In this document: positions 28,485 to 46,139 of the stretch, one piece after another
How the letters are laid out: every line of letters starts with the position of its first letter
Position numbering within the stretch: the stretch's first letter is position 1
DNA from: Rhodobacter aestuarii
Lineage (GTDB): Bacteria; Pseudomonadota; Alphaproteobacteria; Rhodobacterales; Rhodobacteraceae
Assembly: GCF_900156655.1 (NCBI RefSeq)
Contig: NZ_FTOG01000006.1
Span: 1-64,000 of the forward strand
Direction of reading: 5' to 3'
Length of the DNA: 64,000 nt
Position numbers and translations under genes: made by a program
Notes under the pieces: generated by a model
The model's database searches: none
What the model was told of the DNA's origin: nothing
What the model saw: the letters and a program-made list of their open reading frames with translations, nothing else

Positions 28485-29771
28485 CTATTCTCCCGCAATC
28501 ACAGTGGGCACATGCGCCGCGCCCCGCGCAGCGACCACACCGGTCGCCATCACGGCCGCGACAAGGAAGAGGAGCGCTTCGGCCCCGAAAACGATCCCAA
28601 ACGCTGAAGCGTCGGGTAGAAAAAGGCGCATCACATCGGCAGCACCTGCGCCAAGCAGGCCGCCAAAGCCCGCCGCAATCGCCTGTGCCGCGCCCCAAAG
28701 GCCCATCCGCGTGCCTTCCCGCGAAGACCGGCCTTCACCGGCAAGCGACATCATCGCGCCAATCGCGGCGACGGCAAAAATCCCGTTAAAGAAGCCAAGC
28801 CCGATCACCGCAGGGGCAATCGGTGCGCCGGGCACCTGCCCCACGCCCGCCACAGCCACAAGCGCCGCGGCAGAGCCAAGGCAGCCGCCCACGACCCAGC
28901 CAAGCAAGGTGCCGATTTTCAGCCCCGAAAGCGCGATGCCAACGGTGAGCATGCCAATGAACACACCGCCGTTTTGCAGGCCTGAAAGTTTGGTCGTTTG
29001 CCCGGCCGTATAGTCAAAAACCAGCCCGGCATAGGGTTCCAAGATCAATTCCTGCAAGAAATAGGCGGTCATCGACAGGAACAGGAAAAAGGTGAAATTG
29101 CGGGCTTGGGGTTCAGACCACACCTCACGCAGGCCCTCGCGCAGCGCCGTCGGGCGCTCTTCGGGTTCGGGGTGTTTCACGCGGGCTTCAACGCCCCACA
29201 CCGCAAGCATGGTCACGACAACAGCGCCGGTGATGACAGCCCCAACGATCCACAAAAGTCGCTCGACCGAATAGGGATCCAGCAAATGGCCCACAGTGCC
29301 TGCGGTGGCGGCGATCCCGAAGATCATCATCAGCCATGTGATTGTCGCAGCAGCGGCGCGGCGGCGCGGCTCGGTGGCCGAGGCCAGAAGCGCCAGAAGC
29401 GAGGTGCCAGAGGCCCCAACGCCAAAACCAATCAACGTGTAGGCCAAAATCGCGATCGCCAGCCCAGCGATAAAGCTTTCCGCCAACACGGCAATGGCCA
29501 CAGCGCCCAAGAAGGCACCCAGCCCCAACACCGCCATGCCGGCGATGATAAAGAAGGTCCGGTTGCCCTTGGTATCGGAACGCAGCCCCCAAGCGGGGCG
29601 GGTGATTTGCAACGCGTAGTGCAGCCCCACGAGCAATCCGGGCAAAATCGCGGGTAGCGCCAGTTCGACCACCATCAACCGATTGAAGGTGGAGGTTGTC
29701 AGCACCACAACCGCGCCGATGCACAGCTGCACCAGCCCCAGCCGAAAGATCTGGAGCCAGCCGAGTGTCAT
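28485..29771 (-). CDS. PucC-family membrane protein (ORF428)
   Basis: A 428-residue major-facilitator-type protein with about 12 hydrophobic segments, homologous to PucC and LhaA. Family members help assemble light-harvesting complexes or deliver bacteriochlorophyll, and the exact role of this paralogue is not established. The length is identical to ORF428 of R. capsulatus, and the position between bchG and bchP is conserved. It overlaps bchG by 4 bp. Confidence 0.93.
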   Translation of the reverse strand: MTLGWLQIFRLGLVQLCIGAVVVLTTSTFNRLMVVELALPAILPGLLVGLHYALQITRPAWGLRSDTKGNRTFFIIAGMAVLGLGAFLGAVAIAVLAESFIAGLAIAILAYTLIGFGVGASGTSLLALLASATEPRRRAAAATITWLMMIFGIAATAGTVGHLLDPYSVERLLWIVGAVITGAVVVTMLAVWGVEARVKHPEPEERPTALREGLREVWSEPQARNFTFFLFLSMTAYFLQELILEPYAGLVFDYTAGQTTKLSGLQNGGVFIGMLTVGIALSGLKIGTLLGWVVGGCLGSAAALVAVAGVGQVPGAPIAPAVIGLGFFNGIFAVAAIGAMMSLAGEGRSSREGTRMGLWGAAQAIAAGFGGLLGAGAADVMRLFLPDASAFGIVFGAEALLFLVAAVMATGVVAARGAAHVPTVIAGE

Positions 29772-30682
29772 ATCACCATGCCCCGGATCGCGAAGGCGGT
29801 GATCATCATGCCCGAGACATACATCGCAACGCCGGTGCCATTATACCAAGGCGCTTTGCCTTCCGGGTCGCGCATCCAAACCGACATCGCCCAGAACTGG
29901 CCAAACAGAAGCAGCAGCACTGCACCGGCATGGTAGGGTTTGGAGAACAGGAACAGCATGGTGATGACCAAAGCTTGCGCAAGGCCCATCACGGTACAGG
30001 CGATTTTCGCGGCCACTTCCGGACCATAGACGGCAGGCAAGGATTTGATGCCCAGCTTGCGGTCGCCCTCAATCGCTTTGAAATCGTTGATCGTCATGAT
30101 GCCATGCGCGCCAAGGGCGTAAAGCGTGGCCATCAGCACAATCGGGAATCCCGGTGCGGCGCCCGTGGTCGCCAACAGAACGGCAGCGCCCGTGACCCAC
30201 GGCAAACCTTCATAAGCGATGCCCACAAGACCCGGCCCCCACCAGCCCGAGCGTTTCAGGCGTACGGGCTCCACCGAATAGGCCCAAGCAGCGGCAACGC
30301 CCAACACGGTGGCGCCAAAGCCCCAAGTGCCAAGCTGCCAGCCCACAACAAGTGACAGCGCCGACATGATGAGCGCGATATAAAGCCCCCAATAGCCCGG
30401 AATGCGCCCCGACGGGATCGGGCGATCAGGTTCGTTGATTGCATCGACATGGCGGTCGCACCAATCATTGGCGGCCTGAGACATGCCGCAAACAATCGGC
30501 CCGGCGAGAATGATCCCCAAGATCACCACGCCGATATTCGCCCCCATCGCCACGCCCGAAGACACCGCGCCGCACAGATAGGCCCACATCGGCGGGAACC
30601 ATGTCACCGGCTTAATGAGCCGCAGCATCGCGCGCGGCTCGGGAAGGGTACGTTGGGTCGTCAGACTGTCTGGGGCGCTCAT
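29768..30682 (-). CDS. bchG: bacteriochlorophyll synthase
   Basis: A 304-residue UbiA-type prenyltransferase that esterifies bacteriochlorophyllide a with geranylgeranyl-PP in the membrane. The two aspartate motifs are visible: NDWCDRHVDAINEPDRPIP near residue 75 and DFKAIEGDRKLGI near residue 205. About nine hydrophobic segments surround them. It follows bchJ with a 36-bp gap. Confidence 0.96.
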   Translation of the reverse strand: MSAPDSLTTQRTLPEPRAMLRLIKPVTWFPPMWAYLCGAVSSGVAMGANIGVVILGIILAGPIVCGMSQAANDWCDRHVDAINEPDRPIPSGRIPGYWGLYIALIMSALSLVVGWQLGTWGFGATVLGVAAAWAYSVEPVRLKRSGWWGPGLVGIAYEGLPWVTGAAVLLATTGAAPGFPIVLMATLYALGAHGIMTINDFKAIEGDRKLGIKSLPAVYGPEVAAKIACTVMGLAQALVITMLFLFSKPYHAGAVLLLLFGQFWAMSVWMRDPEGKAPWYNGTGVAMYVSGMMITAFAIRGMVI

Positions 30683-30718
30683 GGTCGATCGAACCGATTG
30701 GGCGGGCGAGCGGATGGC

Positions 30719-31357
30719 TCAGCCCGAGTGGACAGGCGCAGGATGCGACGCGCGGCCGCCCTGCGGGTGCAGAACAAAACGGCAAGGCCCCGACCCCATC
30801 GAGGCGCAGGAGATTTCCTCCACCTTGCAATCGGGCCAGACAAGCGTGGAGAACAGCCGTTGAAACACCGCCGCGTGCCAATGGCAGGCGGGGTGCTCGG
30901 CGCTTTCCGCGCGCAGCGGGTTACCGTCGATACGGAACGTGAGGGGCTTGAACCCCTCAACCTGAAACTGGCCAGAGCCAACAAAGGTCCAGGCATGTTT
31001 GGTGATGGCTTTGGCCAGAACCTTCGCCCCAAGGGCGGCAGGCAAGAACTTGATGATCTTTTGCGCAAAGCCGGGAATGCGATTGGCCAAAATATAATCC
31101 CCAGTGGCAAGCCCCGAGAGCCATAAAAGACCCTCGGAGGCTTCCCCCTGGTCCACCCGCAGCGCCTGGTGCACGGCATGGCATTGGGATTCTGGAAGCA
31201 TTCCGCTGTCTGCCGGGGGGACGGGCACCCCGGCAAGTTTCATGATCCGGTCGCGCTCGGACCGGCCAAGGTGGCGGTCGAGCACGGCGATGGTTTGCAA
31301 GATCGCATTCGGCCCGATACGGGGCTCGTCCTGCGCGTCAAGCGGCGCCGCGCTCAT
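30719..31357 (-). CDS. bchJ: BchJ, 4-vinyl reductase domain protein
   Basis: A 212-residue protein of the V4R family. BchJ was named as the 8-vinyl reductase, but later work on chlorophyllide reductase and BciA makes a substrate-carrier or accessory role more likely. Late cysteines (EEISCASMGSGPCRFVLHP) match the V4R small-ligand pocket. It lies 12 bp after bchE. Confidence 0.93.
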   Translation of the reverse strand: MSAAPLDAQDEPRIGPNAILQTIAVLDRHLGRSERDRIMKLAGVPVPPADSGMLPESQCHAVHQALRVDQGEASEGLLWLSGLATGDYILANRIPGFAQKIIKFLPAALGAKVLAKAITKHAWTFVGSGQFQVEGFKPLTFRIDGNPLRAESAEHPACHWHAAVFQRLFSTLVWPDCKVEEISCASMGSGPCRFVLHPQGGRASHPAPVHSG

Positions 31358-31369
31358 GGCCTTACCCCC

Positions 31370-33112
31370 TTATTCCGCGGCGTCGACCATCTGGGCCTTG
31401 CCACCACCGCAAGCCATCGGCGCCGTGGTTTCCCCGGCGTGCTCGGCCGAACGGGCTTCGTGGGTTTCCGGCGACAGGTCGAATTCGTCCTCGGCGCCTT
31501 CGGGCAACACGAAGTTCGCGTTGCTGCGCTCGCCCGCCCGCTCTTTCATTTGCGCGCGCACCGCCTCTTGGCGTTCTTTGTGCTTGCGCGAACGTTCGGC
31601 AGCGGCTTCCCAGTCGGCAACCTGCGCATCGGCGATCTGACGGGTATCGTCAAATTTCCAATCCACCTTGTCTTTCGACTGCGGGCCCCAATAGCCAGCT
31701 TTGCCAAGGTCATAGAAGGTGCGGCCCACACCGGCTTTCAAGAATGCCTTGAGACAGCCCAGAAGGTACCGACGGCGGAAGCCCGTGCCGCGCCACGGAT
31801 AGTGGAACAGCGCCTTCTTGATGTAGAAGCGGCGGTAGTTGTTCATCACACCGTCAAGCAGCTCGCCGCGGGTCAGCGCTTTGGGCTTCATGATCGGCGT
31901 CACAAAGTTGTATTTCGAGAAGTCGAAGACCTCGACCTGATCGCGCAGTTCTTGGAACAGCGGCGTGAACGGCCACGGCGTATACATCGACCAGTTCGCA
32001 AGGTCCGGCTGCCAGTCCCACGCCATTTGGTAGGTTTCTTCCAGCGTTTCCTTGGTCTCGTTGTCCAGACCGACGATGAACTGCGCTTCGGTGAAGATAT
32101 CGGCTTCACGCAGCAGACGGATCGCTTCTTTGTTCTCGGCGACCGTGGTCTCTTTGTTGAACATGTCGAGCTTGAGCTGGGCCGCAGCCTCGGTGCCAAG
32201 CGAAATGTGCACAAGACCCGCTTCACGATAGAACTTCAGCAAATCGCGGTCGCGATAGATGTCGGTCACGCGGGTGTTGATGCCCCACTTGATTTTGTGG
32301 TTCAGACCGCGGTCGATCATCTCTTGGCAGAATTCGACGAATTTCTTCTTGTTGATCGTCGGTTCTTCGTCAGCAAGGATGAAGAAGCCCACGCCGTGGT
32401 TTTCGACCAGATCTTCGATCTCATCGACCACCGCTTTGGGCGAGCGGACGCGATAGTCGCGCCAGAATTTCCATTGCGAGCAGAACGAGCAGGTGAACGG
32501 GCAGCCGCGCGCCATGTTCGGGATCGCGACTTTCACGTTCAGCGGGATGTAGATGTAGTGATCCCACTCAATCAGCGACCAGTCCGGTTTCAGGCTGTCG
32601 ATGTCTTTGACGGTCGGCGCCGCTTGGGTGGCGACGATCTCTTCGCCTTCGGTGTAGGCAAGGCCCTTGATCGCCTTACGGTCTTCCGGCCAACGGCCCT
32701 CGTCCACGCATTGCGCGACTTCGACCATGATCTCTTCGCCTTCACCGCGCACGATCGCGTCAATCCACGGCGCTTCCGACAGCACCTGACGGAACATGAA
32801 GGTCGCGTGCACACCGCCCAGAAGGCCAACGCAATTCGGCGCAGCTTCTTTGGCAATCTTCAGCGTTTCTTCCGCCTCGTAGATCGAGGGCGTAATCGCG
32901 GTAACACCGACGATATCGGGCTGCAATTCGGCGATCCGACGACGCAATTCGTCGTGGGGGACGTTCATCGTCATCGCGTCGATGAAGTGAATATCATCGT
33001 AGCCGAATTTTTTCAGGTGACCGGCAAGGTAAGGAACCCAAGAAGGGGGCCAGTTCCCCGCGATCTCGGCACCGCCGGAGTGGTAATTGGGGTGGACGAA
33101 AAGGATACGCAT
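31370..33112 (-). CDS. bchE: anaerobic Mg-protoporphyrin IX monomethyl ester cyclase
   Basis: A 580-residue radical-SAM enzyme with an N-terminal cobalamin-binding domain that forms the fifth ring of bacteriochlorophyll without oxygen. The radical-SAM cluster motif [13 protein letters not shown] (CxxxCxxC) is near residue 200, and [10 protein letters not shown] belongs to the B12 domain. GGAGGG precedes the ATG. No aerobic cyclase (acsF) is found in the window. A PpsR box lies 23 bp upstream. Confidence 0.97.
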   Translation of the reverse strand: MRILFVHPNYHSGGAEIAGNWPPSWVPYLAGHLKKFGYDDIHFIDAMTMNVPHDELRRRIAELQPDIVGVTAITPSIYEAEETLKIAKEAAPNCVGLLGGVHATFMFRQVLSEAPWIDAIVRGEGEEIMVEVAQCVDEGRWPEDRKAIKGLAYTEGEEIVATQAAPTVKDIDSLKPDWSLIEWDHYIYIPLNVKVAIPNMARGCPFTCSFCSQWKFWRDYRVRSPKAVVDEIEDLVENHGVGFFILADEEPTINKKKFVEFCQEMIDRGLNHKIKWGINTRVTDIYRDRDLLKFYREAGLVHISLGTEAAAQLKLDMFNKETTVAENKEAIRLLREADIFTEAQFIVGLDNETKETLEETYQMAWDWQPDLANWSMYTPWPFTPLFQELRDQVEVFDFSKYNFVTPIMKPKALTRGELLDGVMNNYRRFYIKKALFHYPWRGTGFRRRYLLGCLKAFLKAGVGRTFYDLGKAGYWGPQSKDKVDWKFDDTRQIADAQVADWEAAAERSRKHKERQEAVRAQMKERAGERSNANFVLPEGAEDEFDLSPETHEARSAEHAGETTAPMACGGGKAQMVDAAE

Positions 33113-33134
33113 GGCTGACCCTCCAGGGCGTAGG

Positions 33135-33152
33135 TGTAAACCTCAGTTGACA
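33135..33152. promoter_or_regulatory. PpsR/CrtJ box, bchE promoter
   Basis: TGTAAACCTCAGTTGACA is an exact TGT-N12-ACA. It lies between the AT-rich region around 33165 and the bchE start codon at 33112. Confidence 0.83.
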
Positions 33153-33259
33153 ACAATCCCAACCATATTAATTGGCACAGGTCAAATGCAGAAAATTGCC
33201 GCACCTGTGAAGTGGACCCAGCACATACTGCGCAAGGCACTGATTATTATGACAATTGC

Positions 33260-33289
33260 AAAACAGGCTTGTGGCGGAACGCCCGCCTG
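33260..33289 (-). terminator. possible terminator downstream of ppsR
   Basis: On the minus strand CAGGC...GGCG...CGCC...GCCTG forms an interrupted hairpin followed by TTTTG. The stem is imperfect and the T-run short, about 200 bp after the ppsR stop. Confidence 0.4.
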
Positions 33290-33485
33290 CGACGGGGTGG
33301 CGCAGCCTTCCAGCGGCCGCCAGATTGCCAAACCTGACACTCCCGCTGCGCTTTCAAGGGGGGCAAACTGCGACAAACCGTCTAGCAAAATTGGCAAAAG
33401 GTGAATCACGCGCTAGGAATTTCGCGCGCAAACTCACCCGCCCATGCCATGGGAGAAAAACGACTCGGCCTGTCGCTTCTACGAC

Positions 33486-34895
33486 TCAGTCGACTTCTTT
33501 GCTCAGAAGCCCGAATTTGCGCAGCTTCACATAAAGCGACTGCCGCGACAGGCTCAGAAGCTCGGCCGCCGCCACCCGGTTGTTGCCGGTCAGCTCAAGC
33601 GCCGTCTCGATGCACATCTTTTCGATGATCTCGGTTGTCTCGGCGACGATGTCGCGCAAGGTCGCGTAGCCGACCATCTGCATCACATTGCGCAGCCCTT
33701 CGTTGCCCGCCACGCCGGGCAAAATACGGGTCGCATCGGCCAGGTTGGAATCGCGGATCACGAGCGCAATCGTCGGGCTGGCGCGTTCCGCAAAAAGCGT
33801 GGCCGAAAGCTCAACCGAGACTTGGCCCGAGAAATCGGTATTCAGCCGCGTCACGTAATGGCGCAAATGGCCAATACGCTTGACGTTATCGAGCATGACA
33901 TTGAGGTCGATCGAGCCACGCGACAAGAAATCGGCAAAGGACCGCCCCTGCACCATCGCAGCAGAGCCCGCATCGGTAAGGTAAAGGAACGCATCATTGG
34001 CCGCGCGGATCGTGCCATCGGCTTCCAAAAATACCATCGCGTCGATGCTTTTGTGGAAGAGCCGCTCAGAAAGCTCCGACATGTCATCGGCTTTCGGGCG
34101 CATGGCTTCGGGCTGGCCCAAACGGCACAGCAACAAACGATCCCCCGCCGCGCGGAACAGCGTCGCCGACACCGCCACTTTGCGCTTGGAGCGCCGAATC
34201 GTCAGATCAAGCGAGTTTTGCAGATCGCTGCCCGCCAACTTGGCCAAAGCGTCGATAAACTCGCCCTTCCGGCGCCCCTCAAGCTCATTGGCCACCGGGG
34301 CGTCAATCAATTCGCCCCGCGTCGCACCAATCAGCGTTGTGGCGGAGCCGTTAAGATCGACAATGCGGCCCGTCGACATAGAGACGATCAAAAGCGCAGA
34401 GGGGTTCGCTTCCATCAACACCCGATAGCGGGTTTCAAGCTCGCGTTGGGCCTCATAATCGCGCTCAAGCGCAAGCTGCGCCTTCACAAGCTGCTGCTGA
34501 ACTTCCGCGATCGGGCGCATGTCGCGCCCAATCATCAAAAGCGTTCCGTCTTCATCCGTGCGCGTCAGCGTATACCGGATTGGGAAATGGATCGCGTCGC
34601 ATACATGTGTGAGTTCCAGCACCATCGGGCGATGCAACTCGACCTCGGATTCCATACGGCGTTGAAGCTTTTGCAGGCTTTCCGGCCCGAACAATTCCGA
34701 AAGCGGTTTGCCCTGCCATTGGGCAAAGCGGTCACTGGGGCCAAGCTGAGGATTGGTGAGGACGAGATCGACAATACCTTCCGGCGCAACGACCAGCGCG
34801 ATATCGCAGGCCGAAGTGACGATGTCCGCGAGCAAAGCGGGAGGAACCCTTAGCAAGGCCTCCCGTCGCATCAAGAAGCTTCCATCAGATGTCAC
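33486..34895 (-). CDS. ppsR: PpsR/CrtJ, redox-responsive repressor of photosynthesis genes
   Basis: A 469-residue repressor that binds TGT-N12-ACA boxes in bch, crt and puc promoters under oxidising conditions. PAS-like domains occupy about residues 20-130, 150-265 and 280-390. The C-terminal FIS-type helix-turn-helix is NNRVAAAELLSLSRQSLYVK. Cys257 and Cys428 are spaced exactly like the redox cysteines Cys249 and Cys420 of R. capsulatus CrtJ, the second lying just before the HTH. The start is GTG at 34895, and ATG 34871 (GGAAG 7 nt upstream) would give the same numbering as CrtJ. It follows aerR. Confidence 0.96.
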   Translation of the reverse strand: MTSDGSFLMRREALLRVPPALLADIVTSACDIALVVAPEGIVDLVLTNPQLGPSDRFAQWQGKPLSELFGPESLQKLQRRMESEVELHRPMVLELTHVCDAIHFPIRYTLTRTDEDGTLLMIGRDMRPIAEVQQQLVKAQLALERDYEAQRELETRYRVLMEANPSALLIVSMSTGRIVDLNGSATTLIGATRGELIDAPVANELEGRRKGEFIDALAKLAGSDLQNSLDLTIRRSKRKVAVSATLFRAAGDRLLLCRLGQPEAMRPKADDMSELSERLFHKSIDAMVFLEADGTIRAANDAFLYLTDAGSAAMVQGRSFADFLSRGSIDLNVMLDNVKRIGHLRHYVTRLNTDFSGQVSVELSATLFAERASPTIALVIRDSNLADATRILPGVAGNEGLRNVMQMVGYATLRDIVAETTEIIEKMCIETALELTGNNRVAAAELLSLSRQSLYVKLRKFGLLSKEVD

Positions 34896-34971
34896 GGCCG
34901 GAACCTTTCTTAAACCCGTGCCTCTTCTTTCAGCCTTCCCCCGTCGTTCTCGACCCCCGAACCGTTTTCAG

Positions 34972-35724
34972 TCACGCCAGCGCAAACTCGGAAATAACCA
35001 CGGACAAGTCGTTGGTCACCAGATCGGCGCCGGTCTTGGCGAGAGCTTCCGCGCGTTGGGCGACGATAGCGCCACCAATTGCAACCCGCATCCGCCCTTT
35101 CGTCAGGCTGGAAAGGGTTTTCACCAGTTTCGCGGAGATTTCAACCCTCTCCATACTTCCGACAGTAATCAATGCCGCATCAAAGCGGTTCGTCGCCATC
35201 AAACGGGACAAATCACTCAACCCCGGAGCGAAAAGCATCCGCACCGAGATCCCCCGGCGGCGAAGCCCCATCGCCACCACCAAAGAGCCAAGCGTGTGCT
35301 GCTCTCCAGGCGGAACGATCAAAAGCACCGTCGAGGTGTTCGACGGATCAGAGACATCCGCCGTCACATCCGCTTGCAGCGCGTGCAGAAGTTCCTGCAA
35401 ACGCGCGATGCCAACCGTCACTTGGGCAAAGCCAATCTGATCGGCTTCCCAAGCCGTCCCGATATTTCGGGCGGCGGCTGGCACATAAAGGGAGGCAATA
35501 TCTTCCGGGGCGACAAATGCCGCCCGGAATTCATCGAGACACAGGTCCATAGCCCCAAGCTCAGGCCCTGTGGCAAGCTCGACCAACCTGTTGACAAGCG
35601 CGGTCCGCAGCTCTCCCACTCCATTTCGACGGCGCGCCGCAAGACGCCCCATCGCTTCAAGAGCAAGCCCAACGAACCCATCTAGGCCGTTGCCATGCTC
35701 GACTTCAAAACTGACATCCCGCAT
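34972..35724 (-). CDS. aerR: AerR/PpaA, B12-dependent photoreceptor antirepressor
   Basis: A 250-residue protein that binds cobalamin and counteracts PpsR in response to light and oxygen. The C-terminal half carries the B12-binding SCHIC-type fold, with the axial histidine in PPGEQHTLGSL near residue 145. The glycine-rich VAIGGAIVAQRAE follows. GGGGA lies 6 nt before the ATG. In R. capsulatus a long and a short AerR form arise from two starts, but which internal Met would serve here is not clear. It lies 76 bp before ppsR in the same direction. Confidence 0.95.
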   Translation of the reverse strand: MRDVSFEVEHGNGLDGFVGLALEAMGRLAARRRNGVGELRTALVNRLVELATGPELGAMDLCLDEFRAAFVAPEDIASLYVPAAARNIGTAWEADQIGFAQVTVGIARLQELLHALQADVTADVSDPSNTSTVLLIVPPGEQHTLGSLVVAMGLRRRGISVRMLFAPGLSDLSRLMATNRFDAALITVGSMERVEISAKLVKTLSSLTKGRMRVAIGGAIVAQRAEALAKTGADLVTNDLSVVISEFALA

Positions 35725-35836
35725 CAGAGTCCCCGAAACCCGTACGTTCGCGAGACGGTCTTCCCTACCACCCGCGAGCGGAACATTGAACAGGGGTCTT
35801 TCCCCCGCGCATCATTCGACACCAACACTCCCCCTA

Positions 35837-35854
35837 TGTCCATCGAAATTGACA
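35837..35854. promoter_or_regulatory. PpsR/CrtJ box upstream of aerR
   Basis: TGTCCATCGAAATTGACA is an exact TGT-N12-ACA, 113 bp upstream of the aerR ATG and about 295 bp upstream of bchF. It could feed back on aerR-ppsR expression or act at a distance on bchF. Confidence 0.65.
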
Positions 35855-36067
35855 AGCTGCGACACCATCACACGCCCGATATCGAGCGCACGTGACGACC
35901 ATCACTGACAGCCCCTTCCAGAATACGGAAAAACCTAGCAGCACAGGGCTTTGCGACCCTTCGCCGCAGGCAATTAAGCTGCGTCGGAAGGCGTCATTTC
36001 CCCGTCACATCCCGATGCATCACAATAGCACCCACCGCAGTAGCGGCGTTTGGGCGCGGAGTCAGAG

Positions 36068-36085
36068 TGTAAGTTTTCGTTGACA
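36068..36085. promoter_or_regulatory. PpsR/CrtJ box and -35 element of the bchF promoter
   Basis: TGTAAGTTTTCGTTGACA is an exact TGT-N12-ACA. Its right half overlaps TTGACA (36080-36085), a perfect -35 hexamer, with TAACCT 16 bp downstream as the likely -10. The repressor would block RNA polymerase on the bchFNBHLM-lhaA-puh operon. Confidence 0.86.
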
Positions 36086-36148
36086 CTTCGGAGCCACTGC
36101 CTAACCTGACAGCTACTGCGCGCCCACGAAGAAAGGCTGGCTGCCACT

Positions 36149-44017
<7,869 letters not shown>

Positions 44018-44018
44018 T

Positions 44019-44693
44019 ATGGCCAATGACTATGCCGCTATTCGCGACCGCGTCGAACACTATTTCGACCGCACCGCGACCCGCGCCTGGGAACGGCTGA
44101 CCCAATCGGATGCAAAAGTCTCCAAGGTGCGCCAAACGGTGCGCGAGGGTCGCGACAAGATGCGTGCGATCATGCTCTCGCGCCTGCCCGAAGACCTGAC
44201 CGGCTGCCGCGTGCTTGATGCGGGCTGCGGCACCGGGCTGATGACGGCAGAGCTTGCCAAACGCGGCGCCGAGGTGCTGGCGGTGGATATTTCGCCCCAG
44301 CTCATCTCGGTGGCGCAAGATCGGCTTCCGGTAGACTTGCGCGAAAAGGTCACTTTCATGTCGGGCGACATGACCGACCCGGCGCTTGGCCAGTTCGATT
44401 ACGTCATCGCGATGGACAGCCTGATCTACTACCGCGCTCATGATATCGGCGAGATTCTCACCAATCTGGGCGCCCGCACCCATAGTGCGATCGTCTTCAC
44501 CGTGGCCCCGAAAACGCCGTTTCTGATGGCGTTCTGGGGCGTGGGAAAACTCTTCCCCCGCTCCAACCGCTCGCCGGTGATGATCCCGCATGCGCTTGAA
44601 AAGCTTCAAAAACATGTGGGCGGCTGGCTTCTGCGCATCGACCGGGTCGCGGTGGGCTTTTACATCTCCGAATGCTTGGAGTATCGGCCATGA
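44019..44693 (+). CDS. bchM: Mg-protoporphyrin IX O-methyltransferase
   Basis: A 224-residue SAM-dependent methyltransferase that makes the monomethyl ester used by the cyclase. Motif I, VLDAGCGTGLMTAEL, is near residue 65. ATG 44019 lies 1 nt after the bchL stop and gives the family length. Its stop overlaps lhaA by 4 bp. Confidence 0.96.
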   Translation: MANDYAAIRDRVEHYFDRTATRAWERLTQSDAKVSKVRQTVREGRDKMRAIMLSRLPEDLTGCRVLDAGCGTGLMTAELAKRGAEVLAVDISPQLISVAQDRLPVDLREKVTFMSGDMTDPALGQFDYVIAMDSLIYYRAHDIGEILTNLGARTHSAIVFTVAPKTPFLMAFWGVGKLFPRSNRSPVMIPHALEKLQKHVGGWLLRIDRVAVGFYISECLEYRP

Positions 44694-46123
44694 TCCTCAG
44701 CCGTCGCATGATCGGCTCGCTCGCGCTCACTTGGATGCCGTTTTCGCAAGCGGCCTCTGAGGAGTTGCCGCTGCGCCAGCTCATGCGGCTTTCGCTGTTC
44801 CAAATTTCGGTTGGGATGGCGCAAGTGCTGCTTTTGGGCACGTTGAACCGGGTGATGATCGTGGAGATGGGCGTGCCTGCGCTTGTCGTAGCTACGATGA
44901 TCTCGATCCCGGTCTTGGTGGCCCCCTTCCGGGCGGTGCTCGGGCACCGCTCTGATACCTACCGTTCCGCTATCGGCTGGAAGCGGATTCCCTACCTTTG
45001 GTTTGGCTCGCTATGGCAGATGGGCGGTCTTGCGCTGATGCCATTCGCGCTGATTCTGCTTTCAGGCGATCAGATCATGGGCCCTGATTGGGCCGGTGAG
45101 GTCTTCGCCGGGATCGCCTTCTTGATGGCGGGTTTGGGCATGCATATGACCCAAACGGCGGGCCTTGCGCTTGCCGCTGACCGTGCCACCGAGGAAACCC
45201 GTCCCCGCGTCGTGGCGCTGCTTTACGTCATGTTCCTCGTTGGCATGGGAATCTCTGCCCTGATCGTGGGCTTCTTCCTGCGCGATTTTGACCAGATCAC
45301 GCTTATTCGCGTGGTGCAGGCCTGCGGCGCAATGACGCTGGTCCTGAACGTCATCGCACTATGGAAACAAGAGGTTATCCGCCCAATGACAAAGGCAGAA
45401 AGGGAGGCGCCGCGCCAAACTTTCCGCGAGGCTTGGGGCCTTTTGGCCGCCGAACCGGGGGCGATGCGGCTTCTTGCCGTGGTGATGATTGGGACACTTG
45501 GGTTCAATATGCAGGATGTGCTGCTCGAACCCTATGGTGGACAGGTGCTGAAACTGCCCGTGAGCATGACGACTTTGCTCACCGCAAGCTGGAGCTTCGG
45601 TGCGCTCGTCGGCTTTATCTGGGCCGCGCGGCGGCTCGCGCAGGGCGCTACGGCGCACCGGCTGGCCGCGCGTGGCATTTTGATTGGCATCGTGGCCTTC
45701 ACCGCGGTGCTGTTTTCGGCGTTGTTCGAAAGCAAAATCCTGTTCTTCATTGCCGCGCTGGGGATTGGCCTTGGCAGCGGCACGTTCGGCATTGCCACGT
45801 TGACCGTGGCGATGATGGTGATCGTGCGGGGTGCCTCTGGCATCGCGCTCGGAGCCTGGGGCGCAGCGCAAGCCACGGCGGCGGGGCTTGCGGTGTTTAC
45901 CGGCGGGGCGCTGCGCGACCTCGTGGCGCACGCCGCCGATGCGGGCTACCTCGGGGCCCTTACCGACCCCGCGCTCGGCTATTCGGTGGTCTATCTCACC
46001 GAAATCGGACTGCTCTTCACTACTCTTGCCGTGCTCGGGCCGCTGGCCCGCCCCGGCAGCCTGTTCCCCAAGAAACCGGAGACCGGCAAGGCACGGATCG
46101 GCCTTTCCGAATTTCCAACCTGA
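44690..46123 (+). CDS. lhaA: LhaA, LH1 assembly factor (PucC family)
   Basis: A 477-residue membrane protein with about 12 hydrophobic segments that promotes assembly of LH1 around the reaction centre. It is homologous to the ORF428 product and to PucC, and the motifs [20 protein letters not shown] and [13 protein letters not shown] are shared within the family. The length is the same as ORF477 of R. capsulatus. The puhA promoter of R. capsulatus lies inside this gene, but I could not define it here. Confidence 0.95.
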   Translation: MILSRRMIGSLALTWMPFSQAASEELPLRQLMRLSLFQISVGMAQVLLLGTLNRVMIVEMGVPALVVATMISIPVLVAPFRAVLGHRSDTYRSAIGWKRIPYLWFGSLWQMGGLALMPFALILLSGDQIMGPDWAGEVFAGIAFLMAGLGMHMTQTAGLALAADRATEETRPRVVALLYVMFLVGMGISALIVGFFLRDFDQITLIRVVQACGAMTLVLNVIALWKQEVIRPMTKAEREAPRQTFREAWGLLAAEPGAMRLLAVVMIGTLGFNMQDVLLEPYGGQVLKLPVSMTTLLTASWSFGALVGFIWAARRLAQGATAHRLAARGILIGIVAFTAVLFSALFESKILFFIAALGIGLGSGTFGIATLTVAMMVIVRGASGIALGAWGAAQATAAGLAVFTGGALRDLVAHAADAGYLGALTDPALGYSVVYLTEIGLLFTTLAVLGPLARPGSLFPKKPETGKARIGLSEFPT

Positions 46124-46139
46124 CAAAGGAGGACCAACA

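Larger units (their letters stand above)
33113..33485. other. bchE-ppsR intergenic region, no gene seen
   Basis: About 370 bp. The right-hand part is the region downstream of ppsR and the left-hand part is the bchE promoter. Short open frames on both strands have no ribosome site and no recognisable sequence. Contents I can name are the PpsR box at 33135-33152 and a hairpin with a short T-run at 33260-33289. The rest shows only weak repeats. Confidence 0.5.
35725..36148. other. aerR-bchF divergent intergenic region, no gene seen
   Basis: 424 bp of promoter region between divergent operons. Two exact PpsR boxes lie in it (35837-35854 and 36068-36085). Small open frames such as 35892-36083 lack a ribosome site and have no recognisable composition, so I do not call them genes. 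Confidence 0.6.

Noticed and set aside
31169-33118. 649-codon open frame antisense to bchE
   Set aside because: A shadow of bchE; the strand with radical-SAM and B12 motifs is the minus strand.
33087-33534. Overlapping short frames in the bchE-ppsR gap
   Set aside because: No start signals, overlap the bchE promoter, and composition unlike neighbouring genes.
35892-36083. 63-codon frame upstream of bchF
   Set aside because: No ribosome site, overlaps the bchF promoter and PpsR box, and no recognisable sequence.
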